Assembly (NCBI GenBank): GCA_029718625.1
Contig: CM056379.1
Location: forward strand, 53,837,579-53,901,578
Source: Synaphobranchus kaupii
Lineage: Eukaryota > Chordata > Actinopteri > Anguilliformes > Synaphobranchidae
Length of the DNA stretch: 64,000 nt
Direction of reading: 5' to 3'
In this document: positions 46,571 through 57,659 of the stretch, in pieces
Position numbering within the stretch: the stretch's first letter is position 1
Layout: every line of letters starts with the position of its first letter
Notes under the pieces: model-generated
The model's database searches: none
Told to the model about the DNA's origin: nothing
What the model saw: the letters and a program-made list of their open reading frames with translations, nothing else
Program-made: the position numbers and the translations under genes

Positions 46571-47002
46571 CTCCTTCGCGACTAGAACGGCCCTATTAAA
46601 AATGGTTCGAATTCGAACCATAGCGTCATTTGTCTCTCTGCTATTGGTTAACCATGGATTCGCGGTTGTTTTCATTTGAAAATGTTTTGGATAGTCAGCC
46701 AATGATTGCACAGATATTCTTGGCTGTGTGACGTGGTTCATTTCGCTGCACTGTTGACGCGCAATACGTCTTTACAAGCCTTTCCAAAATGGCTTCGGCC
46801 AGTGGTAAACGCCGGTTTACTGCAGACGAAGTTGCTGAAATATGCACTATGCGCAACGATGATAATGACAGTGACTTTGATTCTGAACATGGAGGAATGG
46901 AAAGTGGAGAAGAAAGTGAAAGTGAAACGTATTGCGCGTCAACAGTGCAGCGTAAATGAACCACGTCACACAGCCAAGAATATCTGTGCAATCATTGGCT
47001 GA
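46571..47002 (+). mobile_element. piggyBac-like insertion with inverted arms
   Basis: TTAA at 46567-46570 is followed by CTCCTTCGCGACTAGAACGG, similar to piggyBac-type ends. A 75-bp inverted repeat lies at 46695-46769 and 46927-47002, with one small indel (TCAGCCAATGATTGCACAGA on the left). The left arm extends a further 124 bp outward that the right arm lacks, so the right terminus is deleted. A perfect 20-bp palindrome, ATGGTTCGAATTCGAACCAT, lies at 46602-46621 in the left arm. The insertion sits at the junction between LINE ORF1 and ORF2, and a deletion there removed the LINE endonuclease too. Confidence 0.55.
46789..46959 (+). pseudogene. 56-residue N-terminal piece of a piggyBac-like transposase
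   Basis: This short frame starts at an ATG between the inverted arms and reads MASASGKRRFTADEVAEICT, followed by an acidic stretch rich in D, E and S. The pattern of a basic KRRFTADE start and then an acidic, serine-rich segment resembles the N-terminus of piggyBac-type proteins of vertebrates. It ends at a TGA inside the right inverted arm. The catalytic domain is absent, so it cannot transpose anything. Assignment is by eye. Confidence 0.4.
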
Positions 47003-47907
47003 TAGGCCAGTTTTTTAGAGATAAGAGCTGAACCCTCCCACGTGGGGTGAACACCATTTCTTTTTAAAAGATTAGGCCTCCCCCAAAAAGTGTGCCAATG
47101 ATCTATATAGCCAATATTATTAGAGGGACACCTCTCAGATAGCCAACGATTTAGTGACGTTAGTCTACTATAAGTTTCGTCACCACGCCTAGAAGGAATG
47201 GGGCCAGAGCAAATAACAGTGTTAGACAACCGTTTTGCAACTTCACATGCTGATTCAAAATTACTTTTCGTTATCTCCGATTGCTTCAACCGGACATCAT
47301 TTGCGCCGACGTGAATAATAATGCTAGAAAATTTACGATTAGCTTTAGCCAGCATTTTTAAATTTGCTTCTATGTCGGTCGCTCTAGCACCAGGAATGCA
47401 CTGAACTACGGTCTTTGGACTCGCAATTTCTACGTCTCGTAGAATAGAATCACCGATTATCAAAGCTTTTTCAGCCGGTTTTACCGAAGGTGCATTGCTC
47501 AGGGGAGAGAACCTATTTGAAACCCGAATTGGTGGTTGGTGGAGTACCGGGGGTTTACGACTACGTTCGCGAACTGTAATCCACCTGCTGTTACCTTGCT
47601 GCGGAGGCATTTTCGGAATTCTAACATTAGTTGGGGACGGGCTAGCTGGAGCACCCGAAACCGAGAAGGTTTCTATGAACTTTTCGGTTTCTCTAATTTC
47701 ATGTAGGGTACGGATGCGAGATTCCAAATCGGCTATCTTCGCAGTCAACCTAGCATTTCATTTACACTTATCACAAGTAAAGTTCCCACTAGTGGCGGAG
47801 AAGGAATAGGTAAACATGTCACATACCGGGCAAGAGATAGCCCAATATGGCGAGGAAGGAGAAACCGAGCGAGGAATGGGAGAGACTGAGGGGTCAAACA
47901 AAGCCAT
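47003..47907 (-). pseudogene. L2/CR1-type LINE ORF1: zinc motif, coiled coil, esterase
   Basis: ORF1 probably starts at the ATG at 47907 (MALFDPSVSPIPRS). It carries a CPVC...CDKC zinc motif, then an in-frame TGA near 47760, then a coiled-coil start (KIADLESRIRTL). An SGNH/GDSL esterase domain follows: IIGDS (residues 97-101 of the downstream frame), HVGAND (146-151) and a VHPT block with H234. Such esterase domains are known from ORF1 of CR1-like LINEs and probably help in RNA-protein or membrane handling. The residue three before the histidine, usually aspartate, is asparagine here. The 3' end runs into the piggyBac-like arm, so the stop there is not native. Confidence 0.85.
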
Positions 47908-48319
47908 AGCTTACCCTTGTATTAGAAGATATACAAAATTAGTTGGAAGCAGGATCAATACTACTAATATCAGACTTAGACATGATTAAGATTAAGGCCA
48001 TGGACAGCCTTATGGAGACAGCAGTGGTTATTTGCTTATCATTTAATGTTTATTTTTTTGTATATCATTAAGTACGCTGAAATTGTTTGCCTAACATCAA
48101 CTAGCTAGCTATGTTGAACAAAATGGCTATTTTATGTCATTAGTGTTTAGGTCTTCTAGTTTTCTATTTTAGTTTAAAATGTATCCATGACAGCGATTGA
48201 ATAAAGTACATTTCTACTCTCAGAAGTCATCAGAATTAACCATTTCAGAATGACTTTTGGGCCAATTAACTGACAGCCATGTAATTGTTGAATAAAGTCA
48301 ATTTCTACTCTCAGAATTA
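47908..48319. other. Probable LINE leader, then nothing recognised
   Basis: The first 100 bp or so probably belong to the LINE leader upstream of ORF1. After that the DNA is AT-rich without gene features. TTGAATAAAGT(A/C)(A/C)ATTTCTACTCT occurs twice (near 48199 and 48288), a local 90-bp duplication that includes CAGAA(G/T)(T/T) and AACCATTTC. Confidence 0.45.
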
Positions 48320-48570
48320 ACCATTTCTGCACCGCGGTGGTGCAGTTGTACACCGAGGATCAGGGTTTGCACCCTGAGTATTTCCAGTGCCTTGAGGGAG
48401 CGGAAATTGGCGGCCGCTTGCACGGTAGGGGGAAGGACTCGGCGGGGGAGAATCATTGCGCATAAGCGGGCCTGGGTGAGTTGGAATCACGATCAGGAGC
48501 TCGAGGAGTCGCACCCTGAAGAGGACATGGCGCCCTGCTTCCTACTACCGACTAAACAGAGAAAAAACTT
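48320..48570 (+). repeat. tRNA-derived SINE-like copy
   Basis: CACCGCGGTGGTGCAGTTGT resembles a tRNA A box region, and GATCAGGGTTTGCACCCTG resembles a B box. TTTCCAGTGCC follows, parallel to the TGCCAGTGC of the other copies. Downstream, GTCGCACCCTGAAGAGGACA and CTACTACCGACT match the 38.7-kb piece read on the minus strand. Together these suggest one SINE family with at least three copies in the window. Confidence 0.5.
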
Positions 48571-50176
48571 TCTCAAGGGGGACCATGTCCCTGGACCCCC
48601 GTCCCCACCCACCCCAATGCCAACAAGCACATTTTGTAATTTGACCACTGGACACACACATAGTTCATTATATTGTATCCATACTTTTCATAAGGGAAAA
48701 GACTGCTTCTTATTAAGTTCAATATTTGTGCTCTCATTTAAAATGCATCCTTTTTCCATTTCTGGGAAATATTATTTTTCACTACATTAATCCCCCCTGG
48801 CTGAAAGAAACAGAGCCCCATCTTCCACAAGCAGGGCTGAAGTGCTGACAGATTATGAAATCTGAACCAACCGTTCTGTCTCTGAAACACATTTCCTCTC
48901 TCTGTTCTTGTGTTAGCCTGTTGTTAGGAATCTCAGAATTAGATGCTGAACTAGAGAATATTTGTGGAAGGATCTTTAAATCTTACAAAGGTTTTCTTGC
49001 TTTTGTAAATGTTCTAGCCTGTAACATACAGTATATCAAAGAATTCTCCCAGGCAGAAAGGCAGTTACTGTAGATTGCACAAGGAAATGATGCATGACAA
49101 GTAGAGCATTGCAAAATTGGAAATGTGAATTTAAAAGTGTGCTGCTACAATTTTTATTTTTTGTGCTGCTACAATTAGTCTGTCACCTTTAAACGTTGGT
49201 TTGAAGGGTCTTGACAGATATGTCTAGCCTCACCATCCTTTAGCTTGTGATTTCACAGGTCATTATGCCTTTTTATAAAAATACATAAAGGGGAAAACAA
49301 TTTGATAGTTTTATCTGTAAAACGGCATTCTGTCAGCACCAAAATGGGATTTAACATCAATTCAATAATCCGTCACCGCATCTTCATTAAATTGCTCCAG
49401 TGAGATTATTTTATAACGCTTATCTAACCATGAGTTCTCACAATCTATATTGAGCCTCACCTCAGTTACCTGGGGAAGTCAACTATTATACAGGGCTCAA
49501 AAACGAAGGTATAAAACAGGAATATAAATCCAGGGAATATAATTTACTCTGTGTTTGAGGTTTTGCACAGCACATCAGCCAGAAACATTAACGAGCAGCT
49601 TGTACACGTGTTTGCACAAATGAATGAAGAAACACACACACAAAAACTAAAGCTTATCAAGCAAAATAATCAACCTGCAGAATGGGCACCAAGGTGTGAG
49701 CTCAGAGTTGCTTTCTACACATACGTATGTCCAATGCTGCAGGCCAAGCTATTTAAGCAAAATATGTGAGGACATATACGCACTGTAGCCCCAAAAGCAT
49801 AATATTACACTGTACAGCAATGATGCAGGGTACCCTGATGAAGGTTCAGTACTGAGTTGAAAGGCAATGGCATTTTTAACTTTTTCTAGCCATGTTGGAA
49901 TAAGTTATCACCATATCAAGTTTTTTGTTAAACCCCACTGCTGGAATACTGAGCAAGCACAGTTCTTGAAGCCACTTATAATATTGGTGTTAGAAACATG
50001 CTAAACTACCTGAGTTGCAATTAACTGTGTGTTCATATAGTCCAAATTGACACTATTGCCTCTTTCAAGTTCACGCCACCTGACAATGGATCCAATTCTC
50101 ACTGAGGATTTGAGGAAAACAGCTAGACAAGCTATACTACCATTACTACTATGGCCATTACTGCTGCCTGTAACCC
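48571..50176. other. No recognisable gene
   Basis: No gene found. Short frames at 48855-49073 and 49551-49769 have no domain. The sequence is ordinary AT-rich non-coding DNA. Confidence 0.4.
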
Positions 50177-50180
50177 TTAA

Positions 50181-52593
50181 AGGGGAACTGAAACGTAATA
50201 TGAAGTGAAGGTGATAGGGTGGATGTCTTTTCAGTCTAATACATATATCCAGTTCTCAAATCTGACGAAACAGTAATAATGGAGAAAACGTTAAGAATAG
50301 TTAATCGTTTTGCCGTTAGGGCGCAGCCATGTTTAGTTTTCGTAGTCAGTGACGTCACTGGCATGATACATCTAACGTTCGAGCACCTATTACCGACTGG
50401 GTTCGCGGAAAAACAGCAAAACGCAAACTTATTTGCAACCGTAAATAAAATGGGATAAATATCGGTCACACCCCAGACGTCCGCTCGTTGTAGCATTAGC
50501 TCCTAGGGGACGTGTAGCCTACGATCACCCCTCGCGATTAGTGGTAGGCTGTTTTATCTTCTCAAAAATAGGTCAATGATCCCGTGTATTGTTTCTTCTC
50601 AAACGCCTTAATTAAATGGGTTGACCAATTAATAGACGCGTTAAAAATACATTGAAAACGTAATTCAATCATTGCATTTCAGCATTATAATGGAGGTAGC
50701 ATGATCATTATAATGGAACTTAAGATCATGTTGTAGAAGCCCCTTTCCACAAAAACGGCAGCATTCATAGCAATGCTCAGAGCAAAAAAAATGCCTCGTA
50801 TTAAAAATTATTACACAATAGCCTGCATATCTTGCATTATTTGAAAATGTTCTTTTCTTAAAAAAACGTAATCTAGATACTAATTTCATTGAGCAATATC
50901 GTGTCTGTTTGATCTACCCCTCCCACTCAGTTAAGACAAATTCAACCAAAGAAGTAGGCTAACGTTACTTGACAGTTTTTTTTTTCAGACCTGCAATTGA
51001 GAGCGGTCGATCATAGAGTGTAAATATGGAGAGCTCTGTAGCTAGCTATGTACAGTGACCGTGTGCGTTTTGATTTTTCTCTTTTTTTTTTCAACGTTCA
51101 GAGCAAGTGTGGAGTGAATTGTGTCATTTATTTAGCATTTTTCACTTGTGGGCTTGCGTTTTTGGTATCTTAGCAAGTTAAGCATTTCATTCAGCTGTCA
51201 TGGCCAGTGCCACTGTAGTTAACATGGACGAAATGGGAGACATTGTTGATCGTCTTCGAGACGGGTTGGTGTTTGAATGCATGACTTTTGTAGAGAAGAG
51301 TCAGACCCTTAGTGAAATGTGGAAATGTGAAGGAAGACCTAAGCTCTCGTTCGACTAAACTTGCCAGGGGAAGGGTGTTTCAATTGTTACGATCGAGTGG
51401 GCTGGCTAACAAGTGTCAACGTTACTACTGGCCCTGTCGGATTTTTTCAACAAATCGTAATGGGACCTGGACAAAATACTGTTTTTACGACATGCAAAAC
51501 TTTGAAAGGGCTGCGAGTCGACATGGGAGATCACGTAAGTAGTAGGCTATCAAGCTTAATTTTTTTAGGACAAGTCCGAATTCAGCACGTGTTAGCTAAC
51601 GTAGATTAGGGGGGCTAAATCGGTGAAAATGTATGGGGCGAACAGCCTGCCTTTTCTTTAAAAAAAAAAATTTCTACAGCCTGGGGCAGTGCAGTATGAC
51701 CTTTGGACCGTTTAAATATTAAATGTTTTCATGCGTCAAATGTTCCAGCAAATAACTTGATGTAACCACCATCATAATGACAAGATGTGATTTACGTATG
51801 TATCACACACCTTTTAACGTTTGCTCTGATAACTGGATAGTTATTTCCCCCACAGTCAAATGAGTCAAGAAGTTACGTGGTTTGCATCTAATGTCACAAA
51901 ATATAGATAACCTACTCTTCTGAGGAGTAAAGGGCATAGCTATGCAAGTACTACTGTTATATTTTGGTAAATGGTGCCCTCTCCTGGTGAAATTGGCAAT
52001 GCAGGCCATAACGCAACGTAGCCTTGACTTAACCTCCATTCACGGTGATAGGGGATAGTAATTGTTTAACTGTTTGACATTAATGGTACAAACACGAATG
52101 CACCTTTTTAAAAAGGACTAGATTACGTTTTTTTAAGAAAAGAACATTTTCAAATAATGCAAGATATGCAGGCTATTGTGTGATAATTTTTAATACGAGG
52201 CATTTTTTTTGCTCTGAGAGTATGAATGCTGCCGTTTTTGTGGAAAGGGTCTTCTACAACATGATCTTAAGTTCCATTATAATGATCATGCTACCTCCAT
52301 TATAATGCTGAAATGCAATGATTGAATTACGTTTTCAATGTATTTTTTAACGCGTCTATTAATTGGTCAACCCATTTAATTAAGGCGTTTGAGAAGAAAC
52401 AATACACGGGATCATTGACCTATTTTTGAGAAGATAAAATAGCCTACCACTAATCGCGAGGGGTGATCGTAGGCTACACGTCCCCTAGGAGCTAATGCTA
52501 CAACGAGCGGACGTCTGGGTTGTGACCGATATTTATCCCATTTTATTTACGGTTGCAAATCACCTTCACTTCATATTACGTTTCAGTTCCCCT
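50181..52593. mobile_element. Kolobok-like TTAA element with long inverted arms
   Basis: The ends AGGGGAACTGAAACGTAATA and its reverse complement are flanked by TTAA on both sides (50177-50180 and 52594-52597). A start of AGGGGAACTG next to TTAA fits Kolobok better than piggyBac. Inverted similarity resumes after a gap and covers about 440 bp at 50437-50880 and 52112-52557, with only a handful of differences. The left arm has about 220 bp (50212-50435) absent from the right, including the perfect palindrome CAGTGACGTCACTG with a CRE core at 50350-50357. The 1.2-kb middle holds short frames (51200-51358, 51312-51609) with no recognisable transposase. Confidence 0.75.
51200..51609 (+). pseudogene. 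Unidentified short frames inside the TTAA element
   Basis: An ATG at 51200 opens a 52-codon frame (MASATVVNMDEMGDIVDRLR, then a cysteine-containing stretch) that ends at 51358. A shifted frame continues (GEGCFNCYDRVGWLTSVNVT), and the sequence CAC followed by GTAAGT at about 51534 looks like a splice donor. The region could be the decayed or spliced start of the element's own protein. I do not recognise the family. Confidence 0.25.
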
Positions 52594-52597
52594 TTAA

Positions 52598-53861
52598 ACT
52601 AGCACCAGCCTGTATTCAGGCCAGAAGTGGTTTATAGCACAAAATTTGCATTCATTGCGTTTTTTTCCTGTGAAATATTTAAATAATCTCGTCACACAAT
52701 ATACCGTTTGAAAGTGTTAAAACTCACTATTCTATCTATAAACAATTTTACGATCCCAATGTTATAGCAAGAACGGTTCCTTATTTTGTAACATGACACA
52801 GCACAGGCTCAATCAAAACAATGACTCCATCATTGACTAAAGTTGCTATTCTTATCCAGGGGAAAACAAAATTCCACTTCCACTGAGTTTGAGCTTCTGT
52901 TACTTTTTTAAGTAATATATGGAGTAATTCTGACTGTTGGAAAACAAACTCCCAAGGGTTACCTTAGAGACGAGACCAGGATTATGCCTGTACTCAAAGG
53001 GGTTCAAGAACACTAACCATTTTATTTTCCGGCTTGTGTTCAAAAAAGGTGGTGCTAGAGAAGGGGTTAAGCACGAATCAAATGATCTTTTCCATCCATT
53101 TGGCCTTTTTTTTACTGACACTTTAATCTTTTCCAACATCACCACCCAATAGTAGAACTAAAAATATAGAAATAACATGATAATTTAATTGATGTTGTGC
53201 CCACATCATGATAAAATAATTCAGTTATTAGCTGAATTAGCATGCTGCAGTACTGAGAAATGACACAAGCAGTGCAAACCCTGCCATTCAACACTGAACA
53301 TAGTGTTCATGTACATTCAGTGTACTGTCAAAAGCCCTATAAATACTATAAAAGATAACTGGAACAAGGCAAATTATATAAAAAGACATAAATTGAGTTC
53401 CACATTGAGATGGAACCTTATGCTACTGTAGCCAAATGGTATATATGCCTCTTGTTTAACCCTTTCGCACAGAAGCCCTAGTGGCCATGCTGCTGGCCAG
53501 AGGGAGATTGCTCAACTGAGACATTCATTGCTCCTGCAACAAAGCTATGAGTAGAATTTCCAGTGTGCGCACCAGAACTGATTACAGCAATAGTTAGGAT
53601 ACCAGCAGCTGTAGCAGTATAAAGTTTCAACAAAATGTCATAAAATAGACTAGACCATTAGTCACAATTGGCTACGTATTAGCAGCAGTGAACGGATCTC
53701 CTGGCAGTAAAATCAGCTAACATGTAACTTAGCTAATCGACCGACATCCACGATGTAACTTTACCAATGTTCCATTTTGCTTCTTCCAGAGGGAGTCAGC
53801 AAAGCACAGTAGCCTATGTAAACATGTCCAATTAATGTTTAAAAGCAGATAGGGTAAGGTC
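52598..53861. other. No recognisable gene
   Basis: Nothing identifiable. Overlapping frames of 71 and 81 codons on opposite strands (52900-53152) lack domains. Confidence 0.4.
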
Positions 53862-54177
53862 TAGTGATTAATCCCGGTTCCCGGGATTCCGGTATTTCCC
53901 ATCACAATTCCTTCCCGTTTCCAACCAGGAGTGACATCGGGAAACTGGGAAATTTAACATGGGAATGCAGATAAATAACTTGCATTATATTTGGCCTAAT
54001 TAAGTACAATAAAATAATCAATATGTGAAGTTTATTTCCAAAATGCAGTATCCACCATTTGAAAAAACTGACGCCTACTCATGACTGCTTATTGACAAGC
54101 GAAAACTGGGTAACTGATTGCACTTTAGAGCATGTGAATGTTGCTAGCACATGCACAGGAAATAGAAGTTCAATATA

Positions 54178-55708
54178 CACTACTCACAAAAAGTTAGGGA
54201 TATTTGGCTTTCGGGTGAAATTTATGGAAAATGTAAGTTCACGCTACAGTGATATTATACGTATCATGAAAGTAGGGCATTTAAGTAGAAGCATGCAATG
54301 GTGATTTCCTCATCTCAAACAATTTATTGAAACAAAAGCCAACAACAGTGGTGGGTATACCACAACAAAAATGTCAATGTCTCAATAACTTGTCATGTGC
54401 CCTTGAGCATCAATTACAGCTTGACAACGACGTCTCATGCTGTTCACAAGTCGACTTATTGTCTGCTGAGGCATGGCATCCCACTCTTCTTGAAGGGCGG
54501 CCTTCAGGTCATTGAGGTTCTGGGGTACAGAGTTACGAGCCTCTACACGGTGAGTCAGCTGATCCCATAGGTTTTCTATGGGATTCAGGTCTGGAGAAAG
54601 TGCAGGCCACTCCATTTGAGGTACCCCAGTCTCCAGCAGCCTTTCCCTAATGATGCGACCTCGATGAGCTGGAGCATTGTCGTCCATGAAGATGAAATTA
54701 GGCCTGTGTTGTTCATGCAGGGGCACAATGACTGGATTAATGATGTTATTCAGGTAGTATGGGCTTGTCACTGTACCATTCACAAAGTGTAGGGCAGTTC
54801 TGTATTGACTAGACACACCTGCCCACACTGTAACACCGCCACCACCAAAGGGTCGTCTGGTGACAACAGTGGCTGATGCATAGCGCTCTCCTTGACGTCT
54901 CCAACATCGTTGGCGGCCATCATTTCTGCTCAACGTGAATCGACTTTCATCAGAGAACAGCACTGAGGCCCACTGGTCCCTCGTCCAGCGTAAATGCTCC
55001 CTGGCCCATGCAAGACGATGACGCCTGTGCCTGGTGGTGTGGTCAGGTACCCTTGCAGGTCGTCTAGCACGCAGACCACGCTGATGTAAACGGTTTCGAA
55101 TGGTCTGACGTGACACTTGGGTGCCTCTCACCTCCCTTAAATGTGCCTGGAGTTGAGTGGCATTCATCATCCGGTTCCACAGGGCACTGTTCACAATGAA
55201 GCGGTCATCAGTGTGGGATGTGGCCAAAGGACGTCCACTTCTATGCCTTTCTGTGACTCTTCCAGTCTCTCTGTATCTCTGTTGCAACCTGTTGATGACA
55301 CTCTGTGACACTCTAAGCTCAGTGGCCACTTCCCTCTGAGAACATCCTGTTTGAAGCCTCGCAATGGCGAGGTACTGTTGATCAATTGTTAGGTGTCGTC
55401 TTGGTCTCATGATGTCAAAATGTGAACAGCATGATGAAGAGGACTGTTTAAATACCAATTCTAATTGAACCAGGAAATTTATTGGTCGATTCATGGATCA
55501 AACACCTGTTGTGAATTTTGCCGTTCAGCTCCTTGTTAGAGAACAGCAAGTTGTGCAAAAAGTACTGAAACATTGAATAGTTGGACATGTGCATTCAAAA
55601 GTTTAGAGAAGGTCAAATTAATTTCACCTGTAAAGGTTATAGTGCATTTTAGGTTCATCCTGAAATTTCACCCGAAAGCCGAATATCCCTAACTTTTTGT
55701 GAGTAGTG
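54178..55708 (-). mobile_element. Complete Tc1-like transposon with TA duplication
   Basis: The ends CACTACTCACAAAAAGTTAG and their reverse complement form inverted repeats of about 46 bp with one mismatch (TATTTGGC against TATTCGGC). TA flanks both ends (54176-54177 and 55709-55710). The 1531-bp element contains one uninterrupted transposase gene on the minus strand, with about 300 bp on its 5' side and 200 bp on its 3' side. It is inserted in the hAT element. All parts needed for transposition appear present, so it is among the youngest insertions in the window. Confidence 0.95.
54382..55410 (-). CDS. Tc1-like transposase, DD34E, apparently intact
   Basis: This enzyme excises and inserts its own element at TA sites by cutting at the inverted repeats. 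The 342-residue protein starts [12 protein letters not shown]. The frame is open 28 codons further upstream, but this ATG gives the usual family length of about 340. The first helix-turn-helix covers about residues 10-48, the basic GRP-type motif SGRP is at 58-61, and the second helix-turn-helix covers about 70-110. The catalytic residues are D154 (FSDESRF), D244 (MDDNAPAH) and E279 ([11 protein letters not shown]). The 34-residue gap between D244 and E279 is the DD34E signature. A glycine-rich box ([11 protein letters not shown]) is at 188-198. No stop or frameshift is visible. Activity has not been shown and would need the copy to be expressed. Confidence 0.95.
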   Translation of the reverse strand: MRPRRHLTIDQQYLAIARLQTGCSQREVATELRVSQSVINRLQQRYRETGRVTERHRSGRPLATSHTDDRFIVNSALWNRMMNATQLQAHLREVRGTQVSRQTIRNRLHQRGLRARRPARVPDHTTRHRRHRLAWAREHLRWTRDQWASVLFSDESRFTLSRNDGRQRCWRRQGERYASATVVTRRPFGGGGVTVWAGVSSQYRTALHFVNGTVTSPYYLNNIINPVIVPLHEQHRPNFIFMDDNAPAHRGRIIRERLLETGVPQMEWPALSPDLNPIENLWDQLTHRVEARNSVPQNLNDLKAALQEEWDAMPQQTISRLVNSMRRRCQAVIDAQGHMTSY

Positions 55709-56408
55709 TACCTGCTCCAAACATGGAGAGCAAAATCATGTCAAGGTGCGGAAGAATTCTGAGAAACTTAATACTAACGAGGCAAAATTTCTAAGTTGTA
55801 AATTAATTTCAGAGAAAAGAATGGGCTACTATAATTGTGATGTCAATGACTAGGCTACCACTAGGGGGCAACCGTGGATAGGGACAAGGGGTAGCCTAAT
55901 AATGAATGCAAACCCATAGTTTTGTTGTTCCAGGACGTCGGATTCTGCAGAAATATAGCCCAGCTATAATTACAAAACGGGCTGGAATTCTTAGAGCAAG
56001 TTGCAAGTATATTAGATACTGTCGCTTTTCTTACCAACTCGTAGCCCATGGCTAAACGTCTCTCACTTCACAACGATAGGCTAGCATATATTTGCTGATG
56101 TGTCTTGATGGAGATATTGTATTTATGCTATCACATTAAGTTATTGTATTTATGTCTTAACATTTACTTAGGATATATAATGTAGGTCTATTACTCACAT
56201 TCTCAGTTCTTGCAGCAAAAACCTAGATTTTTTATTTAGGTTTTATTTTTTTATTGGCTTGTTATAGGCTAAACGTGAGAAATTTCTGCATGGAAATGAT
56301 CAACACACGTAACTTTATTTCCAAATTTCTCAGTTTGGGGCATTCGCCACCGAAACCCTCGACATTTCAAAAAAGAAGGTAAAAATGTTTAGGCATAATT
56401 TTTTTTGA

Positions 56409-56423
56409 GGGGGGGGGGGGGGG
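56409..56423 (+). repeat. Poly(G) run of 15
   Basis: An uninterrupted run of 15 G, after a T-rich stretch, inside the right part of the hAT element. Such runs can form G-quadruplexes and are prone to length errors in sequencing. Confidence 0.9.
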
Positions 56424-57039
56424 TCCTTTTCCTGAAGCACTGGCTGTTTGACAGTGGACCTAAAGACTTTTTGTCATGAACAGTTATAGCCAGCATTAAT
56501 AGCCTACTTCTCATGGTTCAGGTAGGCCTAATAGCCCTATAGCCTTTGTTTAGATGTCCGAAGTTCCAAAGCAGCCATAATTTTGTACAGAAATTATGTT
56601 GCTTTTATTAATAAAACATCTTTGAAAAACAGTTTGTTATTGATATTCAAGAATCTCAGCCAATAGTGTGCTAGTGGACAATGCCATGGTGCTGAAAGAT
56701 AGTTTTATATGGCATATGGATGCCGGTAGCCTATAAACCAATAAGTAGGGTCGCGCATTTGATAATAGCCTACTAGAATGCCCCTGGTTTTTTAGATGGA
56801 ATTTCCCGGGAAACCCAGGAGCGAGGTATTATAATCCTGGGTTTAAAAATAGCTCATTTTCAGGAAAATACTAAGCACTAGTAAGCTCCCAAGGGATAAC
56901 GTAAACGTTAGCAATGCAGATGGGTGTATTTGGGTGCTAACAAATGATAACATCTTGAAACAACCGAGCAGGGTAATAAAGGATAATAAAGCTTATGGGT
57001 TACACAGCTGGTCCGTGCGTTTTAAATGATCCTACATTT

Positions 57040-57545
57040 ACATTTTTTACATTTTAGTCATTTGGCAGACGCTCTTATCCAGAGCGACGTACATTTGTGC
57101 ATTTTCAAACTAGGAACAAGTGCGTTAAAACAACCCTAAAAGGTAAATACGATTTCAAACACCAGGCGTAGTCAGTATGATTTTATTTTATTTTTATTTT
57201 TTTTGGGGGGCGGGGGAACCACACGATATCGATCATTGGCGTGTACAACAGTAAGCCAATAAGTAACCTTAAGTATTAAACTAGCAGCTTGAACCACTTA
57301 AACAAGGATTCAGAAAAACACAATCAAGGGAGGTCACAAGGAGGTAGGGAGGGGTGGAGAGAGGTGCAGCTTGAAGAGGTGAGTCTTCAATCTGCTCATT
57401 TTGGCATCACTTAGCTTTACACGACATAGGAATACACATCTAGTAAACTCCAAAGACCTCCTCTGCCTTGAAGAAAGCATGCAATACCACGCAGAACATG
57501 TCACAGCGCAGGCAACGAACAACCGTACAAAACTCTCCTCAAAGG
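57040..57545 (-). repeat. Dispersed LINE-like 3' end with GTCGCTCTGGATAAGAGCGT tail
   Basis: On the minus strand a short coding-like phrase, KLSDAKMSRLKTHLFKLHL, is followed by the conserved tail GTCGCTCTGGATAAGAGCGT, then CTGCCAAATGACTAAAATGT and AT-rich repeats. The RLKTHLF phrase resembles the C-terminus of L2-type reverse transcriptases. The tail matches that at 43036-43140. The exact family is not certain. Confidence 0.5.
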
Positions 57546-57659
57546 CATACGTGCAGGATTAAAAAAGGATAGCACAGCATCGCAAATTTTTTTTAACACA
57601 GAAGCAGCAAAGCAAACAAAAGGCAGCACAGGGATGATTCTTGGTTTTAAAAGGGCGCT

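Larger units (their letters stand above)
53862..56880. mobile_element. hAT-type element (outer) interrupted by Tc1
   Basis: The ends TAGTGATTAATCCCGG and (right, read inward) TAGTGCTTAG fit the hAT consensus. The flanks GTAAGGTC (53854-53861) and GTAAGCTC (56881-56888) form an 8-bp target duplication with one mismatch. Sub-terminal inverted similarity includes the TTCCCGGGA blocks near 53875 and 56806. Without the Tc1 insertion the element is about 1.5 kb. No transposase or BED zinc finger was recognised, so it is non-autonomous or heavily decayed. Confidence 0.65.

Noticed and set aside
46695..47002. The two mirror-image frames of about 98 codons in the inverted arms
   Set aside because: They are the same inverted-repeat sequence read from both sides, not a gene. 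The separate 56-codon frame between the arms is the better coding candidate.
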